This document shows positions 39,530 to 48,112 of a DNA stretch of 64,000 bases, one piece after another. Position 1 is the stretch's first letter. Every line of letters starts with the position of its first letter. The stretch spans positions 1-64,000 of the forward strand of contig NZ_VXJV01000003.1 of the NCBI RefSeq assembly GCF_008692785.1, written 5' to 3'. The stretch is from Salmonella enterica subsp. diarizonae. GTDB lineage: Bacteria; Pseudomonadota; Gammaproteobacteria; Enterobacterales; Enterobacteriaceae. The notes below the pieces were generated by a model. It had not been told where the DNA came from, made no database searches, and saw nothing but the letters and a program-made list of their open reading frames with translations. Made by a program: the position numbers and the translations under genes.

Positions 39530-39622
39530 ATGAATCGTTCACCCGATAAAATCATCGCGCTAATATTTTTACTGATTAGCCTGTTGGTGTTGTTTTTAGC
39601 CCTCTGGCAAATCGTTTTATAA
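39530..39622 (+). CDS. mgtR: MgtR membrane peptide
   Basis: A 30-residue single-helix peptide (MNRSPDKIIALIFLLISLLV...) 21 bases after mgtB with GAGGAG upstream. MgtR binds MgtC in the membrane and promotes its degradation by FtsH. The whole sequence fits the known Salmonella peptide. Too short for normal gene finders. Confidence 0.93.
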   Translation: MNRSPDKIIALIFLLISLLVLFLALWQIVL

Positions 39623-39634
39623 CGAGGTGACGCC

Positions 39635-39721
39635 ATGCAAAAAAGAGGGTTGGACAAAATCTTTTTTCAGGTTGTCCTGATAGCAATCATCCTGATTCTA
39701 CTGACTATCTGGATACGATAA
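39635..39721 (+). CDS. mgtU: MgtU membrane peptide
   Basis: A 28-residue peptide (MQKRGLDKIFFQVVLIAIIL...) with one membrane helix and CGAGGTGA as ribosome site, 12 bases after mgtR. In Salmonella MgtU protects MgtB from FtsH when Mg2+ is scarce. Position and sequence type fit. Confidence 0.85.
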   Translation: MQKRGLDKIFFQVVLIAIILILLTIWIR

Positions 39722-39822
39722 GCTGCTGTTGGCGAACCCCGCTTAAAATAAGAATCGATGTAGTTGTTCTTTTTATGGCGGGGCGCTATTTTCATGGTAT
39801 CCCACATCAAAAGGGCAATATC

Positions 39823-40302
39823 ATGAACAATCGTCGTGGTTTAACAGCCGTCCTGGCGACTTTGATTACGTTTTCCCTGAGCGCTACGCTTGTGCTGGCG
39901 AATCCGGGAAATGGCAATGGCGGCGGACATGGTAATAACGTGGCTAATCAGGGTAATAACGGCAACGGATATAAAGGAAACGCCGGGCAAAAAACGGAAC
40001 ACCGTAAAAATGGCGGTAAACCGGATCACGTCGAGTCGGATATTAGCTACGTTGCCGCCAGGCAACTGGCAGTGAATTTAGGGCTGACGGGCTATCAATC
40101 TTTACCACCGGGGGTTGCGAAAAATCTGGCGAGAGGAAAACCGTTGCCGCCGGGAATCGCTAAAAAAACGGTGCCGGCGTCTATGCTGGGACAATTACCT
40201 TATTATCCGGGCTACGAGTGGAAAATCGTTGGGGATAACCTGGTGTTGATCGCGCTCAGTACTGCGGTGGTCACGGCGATTATTAATGGCGTGTTTGATT
40301 AA
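39823..40302 (+). CDS. cigR: CigR, RcnB-like anti-virulence protein
   Basis: A 159-residue protein with signal sequence (MNNRRGLTAVLATLITFSLSATLVLA), a Gly/Asn-rich low-complexity stretch (NPGNGNGGGHGNNVANQGNN), and a C-terminal RcnB-type domain (LPPGVAKNLARGKPLPPGIAKK, PYYPGYEWKIVGDNLVLI). CigR restrains MgtC and other virulence outputs in Salmonella. The ATG at 39823 gives the proper signal peptide; the frame is open from 39775. Confidence 0.93.
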   Translation: MNNRRGLTAVLATLITFSLSATLVLANPGNGNGGGHGNNVANQGNNGNGYKGNAGQKTEHRKNGGKPDHVESDISYVAARQLAVNLGLTGYQSLPPGVAKNLARGKPLPPGIAKKTVPASMLGQLPYYPGYEWKIVGDNLVLIALSTAVVTAIINGVFD

Positions 40303-40359
40303 GCGTGTCGTACAGCGTTCATCGACCTGGTTGTAGGCAGAATAAACAGGCGATAGATA

Positions 40360-40386
40360 AAATAGCCCCATTAAATGGGGCTATTT
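40360..40386. terminator. Bidirectional terminator between cigR and slsA
   Basis: AAATAGCCCCAT and ATGGGGCTATTT form a 12-bp perfect stem with a 3-base loop and A/T flanks, suitable for ending both convergent transcripts. Confidence 0.85.
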
Positions 40387-40405
40387 AGCCTCTTCAAGAC
40401 GTTAT

Positions 40406-41086
40406 TTATGCGCGTTGAGAATCCAGCAGTTCATTATTTTTTTCTACCTCCTGCGCTTTGGTATAGCTTTCAATCAGTAGCTGATAGGCCGGGAATATTT
40501 TGGTATACACATCCGCCCATTCTGCGGCATCTTCCCGATTCCAGGTACGTTGCAGCTCAGATGCTACCGCCGCGGTATCCATCGGCACTACGCCAGCCTG
40601 CACCACGCGGGCCATCGTAATTTCCTGCGCCATTTTACTGTACGTACCGGAGGCATCGATCACCGCAAATACCTTGTACCCTTCCGTGACCGCGCTGATG
40701 GCTGGAAAAGCCATGCAGACACTGGTAATAGTACCAGCAATGATCAACGTGTTACGGCCTGTCGCTTTTACCGCCTGTACAAAATCGGCGTTATCCCAGG
40801 CATTAATTTCCCCTTTACGCGCGACATAATGCGCGTGAGGCGCATTCGCATGGATTTCCGGAATCAGCGGGCCATTTGGTCCCTGTGGTACGGATGCGGT
40901 GGTAATGACCGGCATATTACATAAGGTAGCGATTTTAGCTAGCGCCGTGGCGCGTGCGCGTAATTCCGGCATCGGCATGTCGCCGATGGTCTGAAACAGG
41001 CCGCTTTGGTGGTCGATCAGCAGCATTACTGCGTCGTTAGCATCAATGGCAGGGCGTTGACCGTTAAAATTCGCGGGTGTAGACAT
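40406..41086 (-). CDS. slsA: Isochorismatase-family hydrolase (YcaC-like), probably slsA
   Basis: A 226-residue cysteine hydrolase. The catalytic aspartate lies in LLIDHQSGL, the lysine in ARKGEINAW and the nucleophile cysteine in [11 protein letters not shown], the usual triad of the family. The substrate is unknown. In SPI-3 the gene at this position, convergent with cigR, is slsA, so I use that name from its place rather than from known sequence. AAGGAATG precedes the start. Confidence 0.8.
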   Translation of the reverse strand: MSTPANFNGQRPAIDANDAVMLLIDHQSGLFQTIGDMPMPELRARATALAKIATLCNMPVITTASVPQGPNGPLIPEIHANAPHAHYVARKGEINAWDNADFVQAVKATGRNTLIIAGTITSVCMAFPAISAVTEGYKVFAVIDASGTYSKMAQEITMARVVQAGVVPMDTAAVASELQRTWNREDAAEWADVYTKIFPAYQLLIESYTKAQEVEKNNELLDSQRA

Positions 41087-41838
41087 AATTCATTCCTTGT
41101 TGTTGCCTTTCACTGACAATCACTATCAGTGTTAAAGTCATTAATCGCCGGGGCGATTTCCGTTTTTAAGCTAATGACAGTAATCCGTTGCCGATCCTGG
41201 ATTACCGTATTGAGTTTTTTCTGAAGGAATATTCATCGGCATCTCCTTCAGTCGATTTACTTTCACGCTAATCTGCTGTCACAACAATATTCATATTATG
41301 AATAAATGTTTCTACTTTACATGTCAGTGAGGATTATTGATTGAAAAAACAGACTATATCATTACTAATTATTTCTGCTAGATGGTTTTAAAATTATTTA
41401 GTATAAATTTGAAATAGGTTAATTAAGTATTAACTTAGTTCTATTTAAATAATATAAAGCGTAGCTTAAATATTAAGAGGGAAGCGTACTTATATTAAGT
41501 ATGGCTACTATTTAGAGTGATATCGGCTGAACGGTATCGTAATAAATGCCATGACTTTTTAGTAGTGCTTAATACGTAGGTTGGATAAGCAAGTGCGCTA
41601 AATGATGTAGTTATATCGATAAAAGCGTTCGCTATCGGCGTAAATAATTTTTTCATAGATAACTCTTAATAAATTGAAAAATATTCCTACATAATGAGTG
41701 CTGCTTTTTTTGATATTACAAGCCATTATAGAGAACAGATTGAACAAAATCCTGTCTTCCATGTGGCATAGGTTATCAGGATATGTTTTTCTCATGATTT
41801 ATATATAAGATATTAAAGGTAATATATTAGGGGGATCT
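41087..41838. other. AT-rich region in place of the right half of SPI-3
   Basis: About 750 bases of AT-rich DNA between slsA and the 114-residue ORF. I see no supported gene; a minus-strand frame at 41598-41795 (65 codons) has no ribosome site. In other Salmonella the genes fidL, marT and misL follow slsA here. The composition suggests horizontally acquired and eroded DNA. Confidence 0.6.
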
Positions 41839-42183
41839 ATGAGTTATAAATATGTTGGTAAGCATGGTAGTGCTGTTGCGTTGCGTATGGGTTATAAAGA
41901 GTGTCCAGATGAGAATGCTTATGAGGATGCTTACTATATTAAAGATGGCTTAAAATGGATATTTAATATAACAGGCTTAAAAAAACGGCTGGGTGTTTAC
42001 AGTGACGATGATCTTCGTAAACAGAATTATGATGTGGATACCTATTATCGTGTTGAAAATGAGCCAAAAGAAAGCGCAGACGATGAAATGCGGTCGCTAT
42101 ATGATAATTTAGCGGTAGAAGAGGGGGAGCCTGTTTATCTGGAGGGCGGTATGTATCTTTATCCAGACGGCTCTATTCGCTGA
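41839..42183 (+). CDS. Unknown 114-residue protein
   Basis: A small soluble, acidic protein (MSYKYVGKHGSAVALRMGY...; ending GEPVYLEGGMYLYPDGSIR) preceded by AGGGGGATCT. I do not recognise a family. It has no membrane helix or signal. Its AT-rich codon use matches the flanking island DNA and not the backbone. It overlaps by 11 bases the end of the symE remnant on the other strand. Confidence 0.6.
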   Translation: MSYKYVGKHGSAVALRMGYKECPDENAYEDAYYIKDGLKWIFNITGLKKRLGVYSDDDLRKQNYDVDTYYRVENEPKESADDEMRSLYDNLAVEEGEPVYLEGGMYLYPDGSIR

Positions 42184-42481
42184 TGCCAGGCATGTAGGCT
42201 GGATAAGCCTCCTCCAGCATTAAACTGAACCTGTAAGTAAGACTTACAGGTTCGAATAAAGATGAGTGAACCGCCGCCAGCGCCTTTTCAATCCTTTTCA
42301 GTTTCTGCTGCATTTCTTGCAGTTCGCTAAGCAGCTTCTGCTCCTGGTCGCCCCAGGCCATCAGGACAATGCACCTGCTCATCACTTATACGCTAACCAG
42401 TTGCCCGGCTTCGCGCAGGCACTTTCCCGACAGCGTCAGGCTGTGCGTGCTTTTACCCCTTCTTTGCGGTCGATATCCCAT
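42173..42481 (-). pseudogene. SymE-family toxin pseudogene
   Basis: On the minus strand, MGYRPQRRGKSTHSLTLSGK, CLREAGQLVSV, a TAA, then VMSRCIVLMAWGDQEQKLL read in one frame. This is the SymE toxin core (basic start, SLTLSGKWLREAG, VxVM..CIVLM), interrupted by an ochre codon where a lysine is expected. The C-terminal part is an amphipathic coil. The N-terminal start is also degenerate. SymE-like proteins are SOS-linked nucleoid-acting toxins. Confidence 0.7.
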
Positions 42482-42558
42482 AATGAATGAACGCCCGGTA
42501 TTGCGAGTACCTGGTGAGGGCGTTTCAAACTCAGGTTATTGAGTGTTAAGGTGCGTAC

Positions 42559-42758
42559 ATGTCAACCGCTAAACGCGATCCGAACCGGTCAAAATCAGGG
42601 AAAGCCCCTACCCTACTTTTCAGATTCGTATTACGCCTGAGCTAAAGGCACAATTTGAAGCTGCTGCGAAGGCCGAAGGGATGAGTCTGGGGTATTGACT
42701 TAAAAGTTTAGGAAGAAAGGAATTAGCTCGACTGAATATGTTCAAAAATTTTTCATAG
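42559..42758 (+). pseudogene. Broken small DNA-binding-like (ribbon-helix-helix) gene
   Basis: Starts MSTAKRDPNRSKSGKAPT, then shifts frame to FQIRITPELKAQFEAAAKAEGMSLG, then a TGA replaces an expected tryptophan codon, followed by LKSLGRKELARLN to a stop at 42758. The pattern resembles ribbon-helix-helix proteins of antitoxin or relaxosome type. One frameshift and one nonsense change make it inactive. Confidence 0.6.
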
Positions 42759-42790
42759 GACACAGTCGAAAATTTAGAAATATATCGTTT

Positions 42791-43543
42791 TTATATGTCT
42801 GCGCTTAAACTTTCCAGAGAAACTATTCTGGAAAGGAGTATTTTTATATCTGAAGCTGGATATTTATCCATTTTGGATTGTATAAAATTGACTATACGTG
42901 GTATATCTGAATCTTGCTTAACAAAGATGTATTTTATATCATTAGGAGTGAATTTTAATAGTGATGATTTTTTAGTTGCTTCATTTGCTTTTTGTAATTT
43001 TATTACATTTTCATGATTTACTCTCGTCAGGTGGGTAATTTTTATGTCAGTTGGAACATAGCGCCACTCTGATTCTTGATAAAAATTTTTTCCAACAGGT
43101 TGATTATCCACAACCATTTCACCTTTCGTTGGTTTTGTAAAAGCATATATATACCGTATTGTATTTTGAGCTTTTTTTACGTCGTCTTCGTCAGATAACT
43201 TTATTATAGGATTATTTAGTTTTCTTAATGTTTTTGAAGTTGCGCTGCTTCTTGAAACATAAAATACAGGATTTAATCCATTTTTTTCTGCCCAGTCTTT
43301 CGACATTCCTAATCCAAAGCTACCGTAAAAATCTACATGTTCAGATATTCGTGATAAAGGAATATCACAAAAACAGACCATAGGATAACTTACATAATCA
43401 TACTCAGTAAAACCAAGCCAACTAACGTCTTCAAGGCAGAAACGAGGCCAAAAGCCATCTTCTAATATTACCTCTAAAACATCACTGCTTTTGGTAAAAT
43501 GAAATAACGTCTCTGATTTTGGTTTCATTATCTTTGAGCTCAT
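42791..43543 (-). CDS. AbiGi-like abortive-infection protein
   Basis: A 250-residue protein with the N-terminal core of AbiGi family proteins: SETLFHFTKSSDVLEVILEDGFWPRFCLED, YPMVCFCDIPLSRISEHVDFYGSFGLGM and GLNPVFYVS. The family includes the antitoxin-like component of the lactococcal AbiG phage-exclusion system. The usual partner AbiGii is not seen beside it. Codon use is AT-rich and unlike the backbone. It lies 72 bases from the selC 3' end in the integration hot spot. The start is either 43543 or the in-frame ATG 15 bases inside. Family call is from memory of its motif. Confidence 0.62.
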   Translation of the reverse strand: MSSKIMKPKSETLFHFTKSSDVLEVILEDGFWPRFCLEDVSWLGFTEYDYVSYPMVCFCDIPLSRISEHVDFYGSFGLGMSKDWAEKNGLNPVFYVSRSSATSKTLRKLNNPIIKLSDEDDVKKAQNTIRYIYAFTKPTKGEMVVDNQPVGKNFYQESEWRYVPTDIKITHLTRVNHENVIKLQKANEATKKSSLLKFTPNDIKYIFVKQDSDIPRIVNFIQSKMDKYPASDIKILLSRIVSLESLSADI

Positions 43544-43614
43544 GTTTGTTGTGAAAATTTAATTCTATATTAGAAAAGACTAATTTTAGGTTCATAAATT
43601 TTGCGCGAAATTTT

Positions 43615-43709
43615 TGGCGGAAGATCACAGGAGTCGAACCTGCCCGGGACCGCTGGCGGCCCCAACTGGATTTGAAGTCCAGCCGCCTCACCGGAGACGA
43701 CGATCTTCC
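43615..43709 (-). tRNA. selC: tRNA-Sec (UCA), selC
   Basis: A 95-base tRNA on the minus strand. The acceptor strands GGAAGATC and GATCTTCC followed by CCA (encoded at 43615-43617), the anticodon loop CTTCAAA with UCA, the long variable arm and TTCGACTC are visible. It is the special tRNA for selenocysteine and a frequent island insertion site. SPI-3 lies against its 3' end. Confidence 0.98.
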
Positions 43710-43996
43710 GCGCCTCGATTGCTACATGGAGGCGCGCGCATTATAGCTACTTCCTGGTGTTTCCACATCCCCTCCCGCGCTTTTTTAACTTCCCTTTCGT
43801 TCTGCCATGATCGGTTTCATATAAATCCCCATAAAATCCATTAGTTACATTTCATCACATTTTTTGGCGCTACCCTGATCACAGAAAACAAGAATCGTAA
43901 TTTGATAACCAAATAACGGAATATTCGCGCTCGCAGGGAAGGTTTACAAGAACTGTAACCGGTATCAGTGAGCGTTGTGAGCGTTAAGGATGCGTA

Positions 43997-45379
43997 ATGA
44001 AAAGTGAGATTCTCTCCGTTAAGGAGAAGATTGGCTATGGTATGGGCGATGCCGCCAGCCACATCATCTTCGATAACGTCATGTTATATATGATGTTCTT
44101 CTATACCGATATTTTCGGTATTCCCGCTGGTTTTGTCGGCACCATGTTTTTACTGGCGCGTGCGCTTGATGCCATCTCCGACCCTTGCATGGGCCTACTG
44201 GCCGACCGTACCCGCTCTCGCTGGGGCAAATTCCGACCCTGGGTGCTGTTTGGCGCGTTGCCGTTTGGCATCGTCTGTGTGCTGGCTTATAGCACGCCGG
44301 ATCTTAGTCTGAACGGCAAAATGATTTATGCCGTCATCACCTACACGTTGCTAACCCTTCTGTATACTGTGGTCAACATCCCTTACTGTGCGCTGGGTGG
44401 TGTAATAACCAATGACCCGACGCAGCGTATCTCCTTGCAATCGTGGCGCTTTGTGCTGGCTACGGCAGGCGGAATGCTCTCTACCGTACTGATGATGCCG
44501 CTGGTGAAACTGATTGGCGGTGAGAATAAGGCGCTGGGCTTCCAGGGGGGTATCGCGGTGCTCTCGGTGGTGGCGTTCCTGATGCTGGCGTTCTGCTTCT
44601 TTACCACCAAAGAGCGCGTTGAAGCGCCTGCCACCCATACCTCCATGCGTGAAGACCTGCGTGATATCTGGCACAACGACCAGTGGCGCATAGTCGGCCT
44701 GCTCACCATCCTGAATATTTTGGCGGTATGCGTGCGCGGCGGGGCGATGATGTATTACGTCACCTGGATATTGGGCAAGCCGGGCGTGTTTGTCGCCTTC
44801 CTCACCACCTATTGCGTCGGCAACCTGATTGGCTCGGCGCTGGCAAAACCGTTGACCGACTGGAAATGCAAAGTGAGCGTTTTCTGGTGGACCAACGCCT
44901 TGCTCGCAGTAATCAGCGTGGCGATGTTCTTCGTACCGATGCACGCCACGATCGCTATGTTCGTCTTTATCTTCGTGATTGGCGTGTTGCACCAGTTAGT
45001 TACACCTATCCAGTGGGTGATGATGTCTGACACCGTCGACTACGGCGAATGGTGTAACGGCAAACGCCTGACGGGGATCAGTTTTGCTGGCACGTTGTTC
45101 GTGCTGAAACTGGGTCTTGCCCTCGGCGGGGCGCTGATTGGCTGGATGCTGGCAGGCGGCGGTTACGACGCGGCGGCGAAAACGCAAAACAGCGCCACGA
45201 TCAGCATCATCATCGCTCTGTTCACTATCGTCCCGGCCATCTGTTATCTGCTGAGCGCCGCGATCGCCAAACGCTACTACACCCTGAAAAGCCCGTTCCT
45301 GAAAACCATTCTGGAACAACTGGCGCAGGGGGCACACCGCAACGAACAAGAATTTACCCATAAAGAATTGCAGAACTAA
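43997..45379 (+). CDS. yicJ: YicJ, GPH-family sugar symporter
   Basis: A 460-residue twelve-helix transporter of the glycoside-pentoside-hexuronide:cation symporter family. Hallmarks: [55 protein letters not shown] and [20 protein letters not shown]. In E. coli it forms an operon with yicI and is taken to import alpha-xylosides. Here its partner yicI is destroyed by the prophage. The start is at the ATG preceded by TAAGGATGCG. Confidence 0.93.
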   Translation: MKSEILSVKEKIGYGMGDAASHIIFDNVMLYMMFFYTDIFGIPAGFVGTMFLLARALDAISDPCMGLLADRTRSRWGKFRPWVLFGALPFGIVCVLAYSTPDLSLNGKMIYAVITYTLLTLLYTVVNIPYCALGGVITNDPTQRISLQSWRFVLATAGGMLSTVLMMPLVKLIGGENKALGFQGGIAVLSVVAFLMLAFCFFTTKERVEAPATHTSMREDLRDIWHNDQWRIVGLLTILNILAVCVRGGAMMYYVTWILGKPGVFVAFLTTYCVGNLIGSALAKPLTDWKCKVSVFWWTNALLAVISVAMFFVPMHATIAMFVFIFVIGVLHQLVTPIQWVMMSDTVDYGEWCNGKRLTGISFAGTLFVLKLGLALGGALIGWMLAGGGYDAAAKTQNSATISIIIALFTIVPAICYLLSAAIAKRYYTLKSPFLKTILEQLAQGAHRNEQEFTHKELQN

Positions 45380-45390
45380 AGGAACAGACC

Positions 45391-45456
45391 ATGAAAATTA
45401 GCGACGGAAACTGGCTGATCCAGCCTGGCCTTAATTTGATTCACCCGGTTCAGGTT
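45391..45456 (+). pseudogene. yicI: 5' fragment of yicI, interrupted by the prophage
   Basis: The first 22 codons read [20 protein letters not shown] and QV, matching the start of alpha-xylosidase YicI. After this the sequence becomes phage DNA, and the frame stops after three more codons (DQT). The rest of yicI should lie beyond the right end of the prophage, outside the window. The strain should lack YicI alpha-xylosidase. Confidence 0.9.
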
Positions 45457-45500
45457 GATCAGACGTGAGATATTTGAGAGAGAGACGTGAGATAAATAAC
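45456..45500. repeat. Prophage left end with tandem transposase-site-like repeats
   Basis: GACGTGAGATA occurs at 45462-45472 and again at 45484-45494, exactly 22 bases apart, right at the phage end. Mu-family transposases bind repeated about 22-base sites at each end, so these are probably the left-end binding sites. Confidence 0.75.
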
Positions 45501-45658
45501 GATTCGGAGTGGGTTCTGACGAATCCTGTCGAATAGATTACTGTAATTAGTTTTCAGTATGTGAAAGAAGAATCTCACCATTTATAACCCATTGAACCCA
45601 TCCTTCTAACTGCACTAGAATCCAGTTTCCCCAACTCTTTCTAAGAAGGATAGCCCCA

Positions 45659-45814
45659 ATGAGTAACAAACAAGACGACCATGCACCAGGCGGTTTTTCG
45701 GAAGAACCTAAAGGATTTGTGACGGTGACTTACGATAAAAAAGAAACAAATAGTAAGCAGTCGGAAAAAAGTTCCGAATCATCACCGAAGCCATCTCAAT
45801 CACCTAAAAGGTAA
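45659..45814 (+). CDS. Unknown 51-residue hydrophilic protein at the prophage edge
   Basis: A short frame (MSNKQDDHAPGGFSEEPKGF...) with AGAAGGA 9 bases upstream. It is rich in Ser, Lys, Pro and Glu and ends SSPKPSQSPKR. No family is recognised. It reads toward the phage interior and is convergent with the membrane gene at 45819. It is outside the early operon and may be expressed from the lysogen. Confidence 0.55.
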   Translation: MSNKQDDHAPGGFSEEPKGFVTVTYDKKETNSKQSEKSSESSPKPSQSPKR

Positions 45815-45818
45815 TCGC

Positions 45819-46466
45819 TCATTCATCCTTTAGAACCACAATACCTTTAGCTGTTGTTCTTCTTATGTCGACCCTGGCAATCTGATCCCCCGGGATGTAG
45901 GTTGACAGGGCTCCCCACTCTTCAAGGATAACATCTTTACACTTCACCCACCCAATACTACCCGGTGCCTTCTCGTGAGTTACATAAAGCAAAATATCCT
46001 TTTCATTCCCAAGAACAAAGCTGCCACAAGGTAGCCCTTCAAAATTTCCTGGTGCTTCGGATAAAAGTACTGTGCCGTTTTTTAACGTAACATATACCTG
46101 AGAAACATAATAACCCCGCTGATCAAACATACGCTGCCAGGCTGAACTGGTGCTGTCTGACCAGGAGATATCATGGTCGCGCAAAAATTTATACATCCAT
46201 TTGCGCCCGTACTTACGCCACCAGGCACCATTTGCAAAGGCGTATAGCACAGCCAACAATGCGGCAAGGTACTCTCCCCATCCAGCCCAGATGAAAGCCT
46301 GGTACACCATGGCGGCGAACAGACCAAAAATCAATGTTGAAAAGGTGATATCAATGGGTTTGTGCTGGTCTTTAAGGCCAACATTTGCAATGAAGTAACC
46401 GATGTAACCCGACGCCAGCGTTACCAGCGTAGCCCACGGTAAATTTATTAAACTGGCATCAATCAT
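45819..46466 (-). CDS. DUF6338-like membrane protein at the phage end
   Basis: A 215-residue protein with two or three N-terminal membrane helices (LINLPWATLVTLASGYIGYFIANVG; FSTLIFGLFAAMVYQAFIWAGW; YLAALLAVLYAFANGAWW) and a soluble C-terminal domain (YYVSQVYVTLKNGTVLLSEAPG...). It resembles the DUF6338 family. GGGAG 8 bases before 46466 supports this start. It lies outside the coupled early operon, as accessory (moron) genes often do. Role unknown. Confidence 0.65.
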   Translation of the reverse strand: MIDASLINLPWATLVTLASGYIGYFIANVGLKDQHKPIDITFSTLIFGLFAAMVYQAFIWAGWGEYLAALLAVLYAFANGAWWRKYGRKWMYKFLRDHDISWSDSTSSAWQRMFDQRGYYVSQVYVTLKNGTVLLSEAPGNFEGLPCGSFVLGNEKDILLYVTHEKAPGSIGWVKCKDVILEEWGALSTYIPGDQIARVDIRRTTAKGIVVLKDE

Positions 46467-46584
46467 GACTGGTCTCCCTTCGTGGGTAATCTGAGGTTTC
46501 AGAATAAGCAAAAGCACGCTGGAAAATCCACCGTGCTTTCATGTTGTCAGGCCGTCAGCGCCAGTACATTTAAACCGCTTTAAT

Positions 46585-47172
46585 CTATCCGTCACCGAAC
46601 ATATCAGCCTGCGCTTCATCAGAAACATTTTTCTCTTTCTTGATGTGCGCCGACTGCCCCTTGCGTAGTTCTGATGCCAGGTAGGCTATCTCCCTGCCGA
46701 TGGCCAGCGCCTTGCTTTCACTAAGGTCTGGTACATGCTGGCGCAGGCAGTATGCTGAGTGATCCATGATGTCGCCGAGGGTTCTGAACTGTTCCCGAAT
46801 AAACTCGCTGATATCGCTGTCGTCGGGTTCATTATCATCGAACATATCAGGCTGGTGACGCTTTACATATTCATCCCGCATATCTTTAACAATGCTGTAT
46901 ATCCACTGGATCGACACACCGAACTTTTCGGCCAGCGCATCGTGGTTGCCTCCCTTGAACTCATCAAAGATGCGCTGGTTGCGTAGCATGACTTCATGGT
47001 TAGGGGTTTTGGTGATGTAGATAACATTCCCCTCCCACGCAAACGCGAGCTGCCTGATGATGGCTACGCTGATTGTGTTTGCGGTCGCTGCGGGAAGACC
47101 TCGTCGGGAAAGAACGGAGAAGGCGGCCTCCCGAATGCCGCCCATTAATTTCTCCTGTGTCGTGATGCTCAT
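46585..47172 (-). CDS. mor: Mor-type middle transcription activator
   Basis: A 195-residue protein with the Mor/C activator core: TANTISVAIIRQLAFAWEGNVIYITK, then the helix-turn-helix RIFDEFKGGNHDALAEKFGVSIQWIYSIVKDMRDEY (about residues 67-103). The C-terminal about 90 residues are an added acidic helical part not found in Mu Mor. In Mu, Mor turns on the middle promoter. It is the last gene of the leftward early block and overlaps gemA by ATGA. Confidence 0.85.
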   Translation of the reverse strand: MSITTQEKLMGGIREAAFSVLSRRGLPAATANTISVAIIRQLAFAWEGNVIYITKTPNHEVMLRNQRIFDEFKGGNHDALAEKFGVSIQWIYSIVKDMRDEYVKRHQPDMFDDNEPDDSDISEFIREQFRTLGDIMDHSAYCLRQHVPDLSESKALAIGREIAYLASELRKGQSAHIKKEKNVSDEAQADMFGDG

Positions 47173-47609
47173 GTCTCACCCCGGAGCTTTTTTAACTCCC
47201 GTTCCTGCCATTTCTTGAGCTTCTCGATGGCCTCGCTGGCCTTATCAGATTCCAACCATTGCAGGCCATCAACGCCGGTCTCCCGCTTAACCCAGCGGCG
47301 CAGCGCTTCTTCAGAACTGTCGCGCACAAAGCCCTGTGCGTACATTTCAAGCCACAGCGCACGCAGCTTCTTGGCCTGCGGGAAATCTGCCAGTTGGCGC
47401 GTTGTGCGCGCTTTGCTGGAAGGTTTTACGACAAAGCCTTTGGCTTTCATCGCGGCTAGTACCTTATTGAGCTGACCGGGGTTCATGTCGCTGGTTGACG
47501 TTTTGCCTGTGACGGATAACAGCATCTGGCGATAGGTATCGGCATCCATACCCATCTGGCTTTTGGCGATGTGAATAAGCTGAATGAGTTTCACCCTGTT
47601 TATTTTCAT
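47169..47609 (-). CDS. GemA-like protein (Mu gp16, DUF1018)
   Basis: A 146-residue protein with the gp16 pattern: basic start KINRVKLIQLIHIAKSQMGMDADTYRQMLLSVTGKTSTSDMN and LNKVLAAMKAKGF, then LRALWLEMYAQGFVRDSSEEALRRWVKRETG. Mu GemA alters host gene expression and DNA supercoiling. The ATG at 47609 overlaps the upstream stop by ATGA, which decides the start. Confidence 0.85.
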   Translation of the reverse strand: MKINRVKLIQLIHIAKSQMGMDADTYRQMLLSVTGKTSTSDMNPGQLNKVLAAMKAKGFVVKPSSKARTTRQLADFPQAKKLRALWLEMYAQGFVRDSSEEALRRWVKRETGVDGLQWLESDKASEAIEKLKKWQERELKKLRGET

Positions 47610-48112
47610 GAGGCACCATCCTTGATATCCAGAAGAACACGCCTGGCTTGTATCGGAGCCTCGTTCATTTCCCGTATACATTCAGCATCATAAAAGCTGG
47701 CCTTGATGTTGGTTTTATTCATTACCATCTCGTGCATGGTCAGCATTCGGGCCAGTGCGATCTGTAGGCGGTTAATCAACATGAAAGCCGGGAACGGCAT
47801 GCTGTAAAGCGGCTGGCAGCGCGAACCGGGCTGCGTGTTGGCCCATTCAGGATTAAACATGTATGCGCATGAACCACGCTTCATCTCCTCCAGTTCGTCA
47901 TTATCCGTGAAGGCTATGGGTTTCTGCTGTGCCAGTTCCAGGCATGGCGCAGCCAGGTCAGTCATGGCACAGATAATTTCAGCAACCAGTGAGTGATGCA
48001 TAACGGTTTCACCTGTAAAAGTGACGGCTGCGCATTTCTGGATATTTACAAGCCTGGTGTTCAGGTCTGCTATTTCCTTGATGCGGGTTGCTGATAGTCC
48101 GGTATTATTCAT
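47606..48112 (-). CDS. Unknown early phage protein, 168 residues
   Basis: Coupled by overlapping stop/start to its neighbours on both sides (ATGA at both ends). The sequence (MNNTGLSATRIKEIADLNTRLVNIQKC...; MPFPAFMLINRLQIALARMLTMHEMV) is soluble and helical. I do not recognise it. Its place between a DUF2786 gene and gemA marks it as part of the early operon. Confidence 0.7.
   Translation of the reverse strand: MNNTGLSATRIKEIADLNTRLVNIQKCAAVTFTGETVMHHSLVAEIICAMTDLAAPCLELAQQKPIAFTDNDELEEMKRGSCAYMFNPEWANTQPGSRCQPLYSMPFPAFMLINRLQIALARMLTMHEMVMNKTNIKASFYDAECIREMNEAPIQARRVLLDIKDGAS

Noticed and set aside
41598-41795. Minus-strand frame of 65 codons in the AT-rich island
   Set aside because: No ribosome site, composition expected by chance in AT-rich DNA, no motif.
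43614-43844. Frames across the selC gene
   Set aside because: They overlap the tRNA-Sec gene and carry no protein signature.
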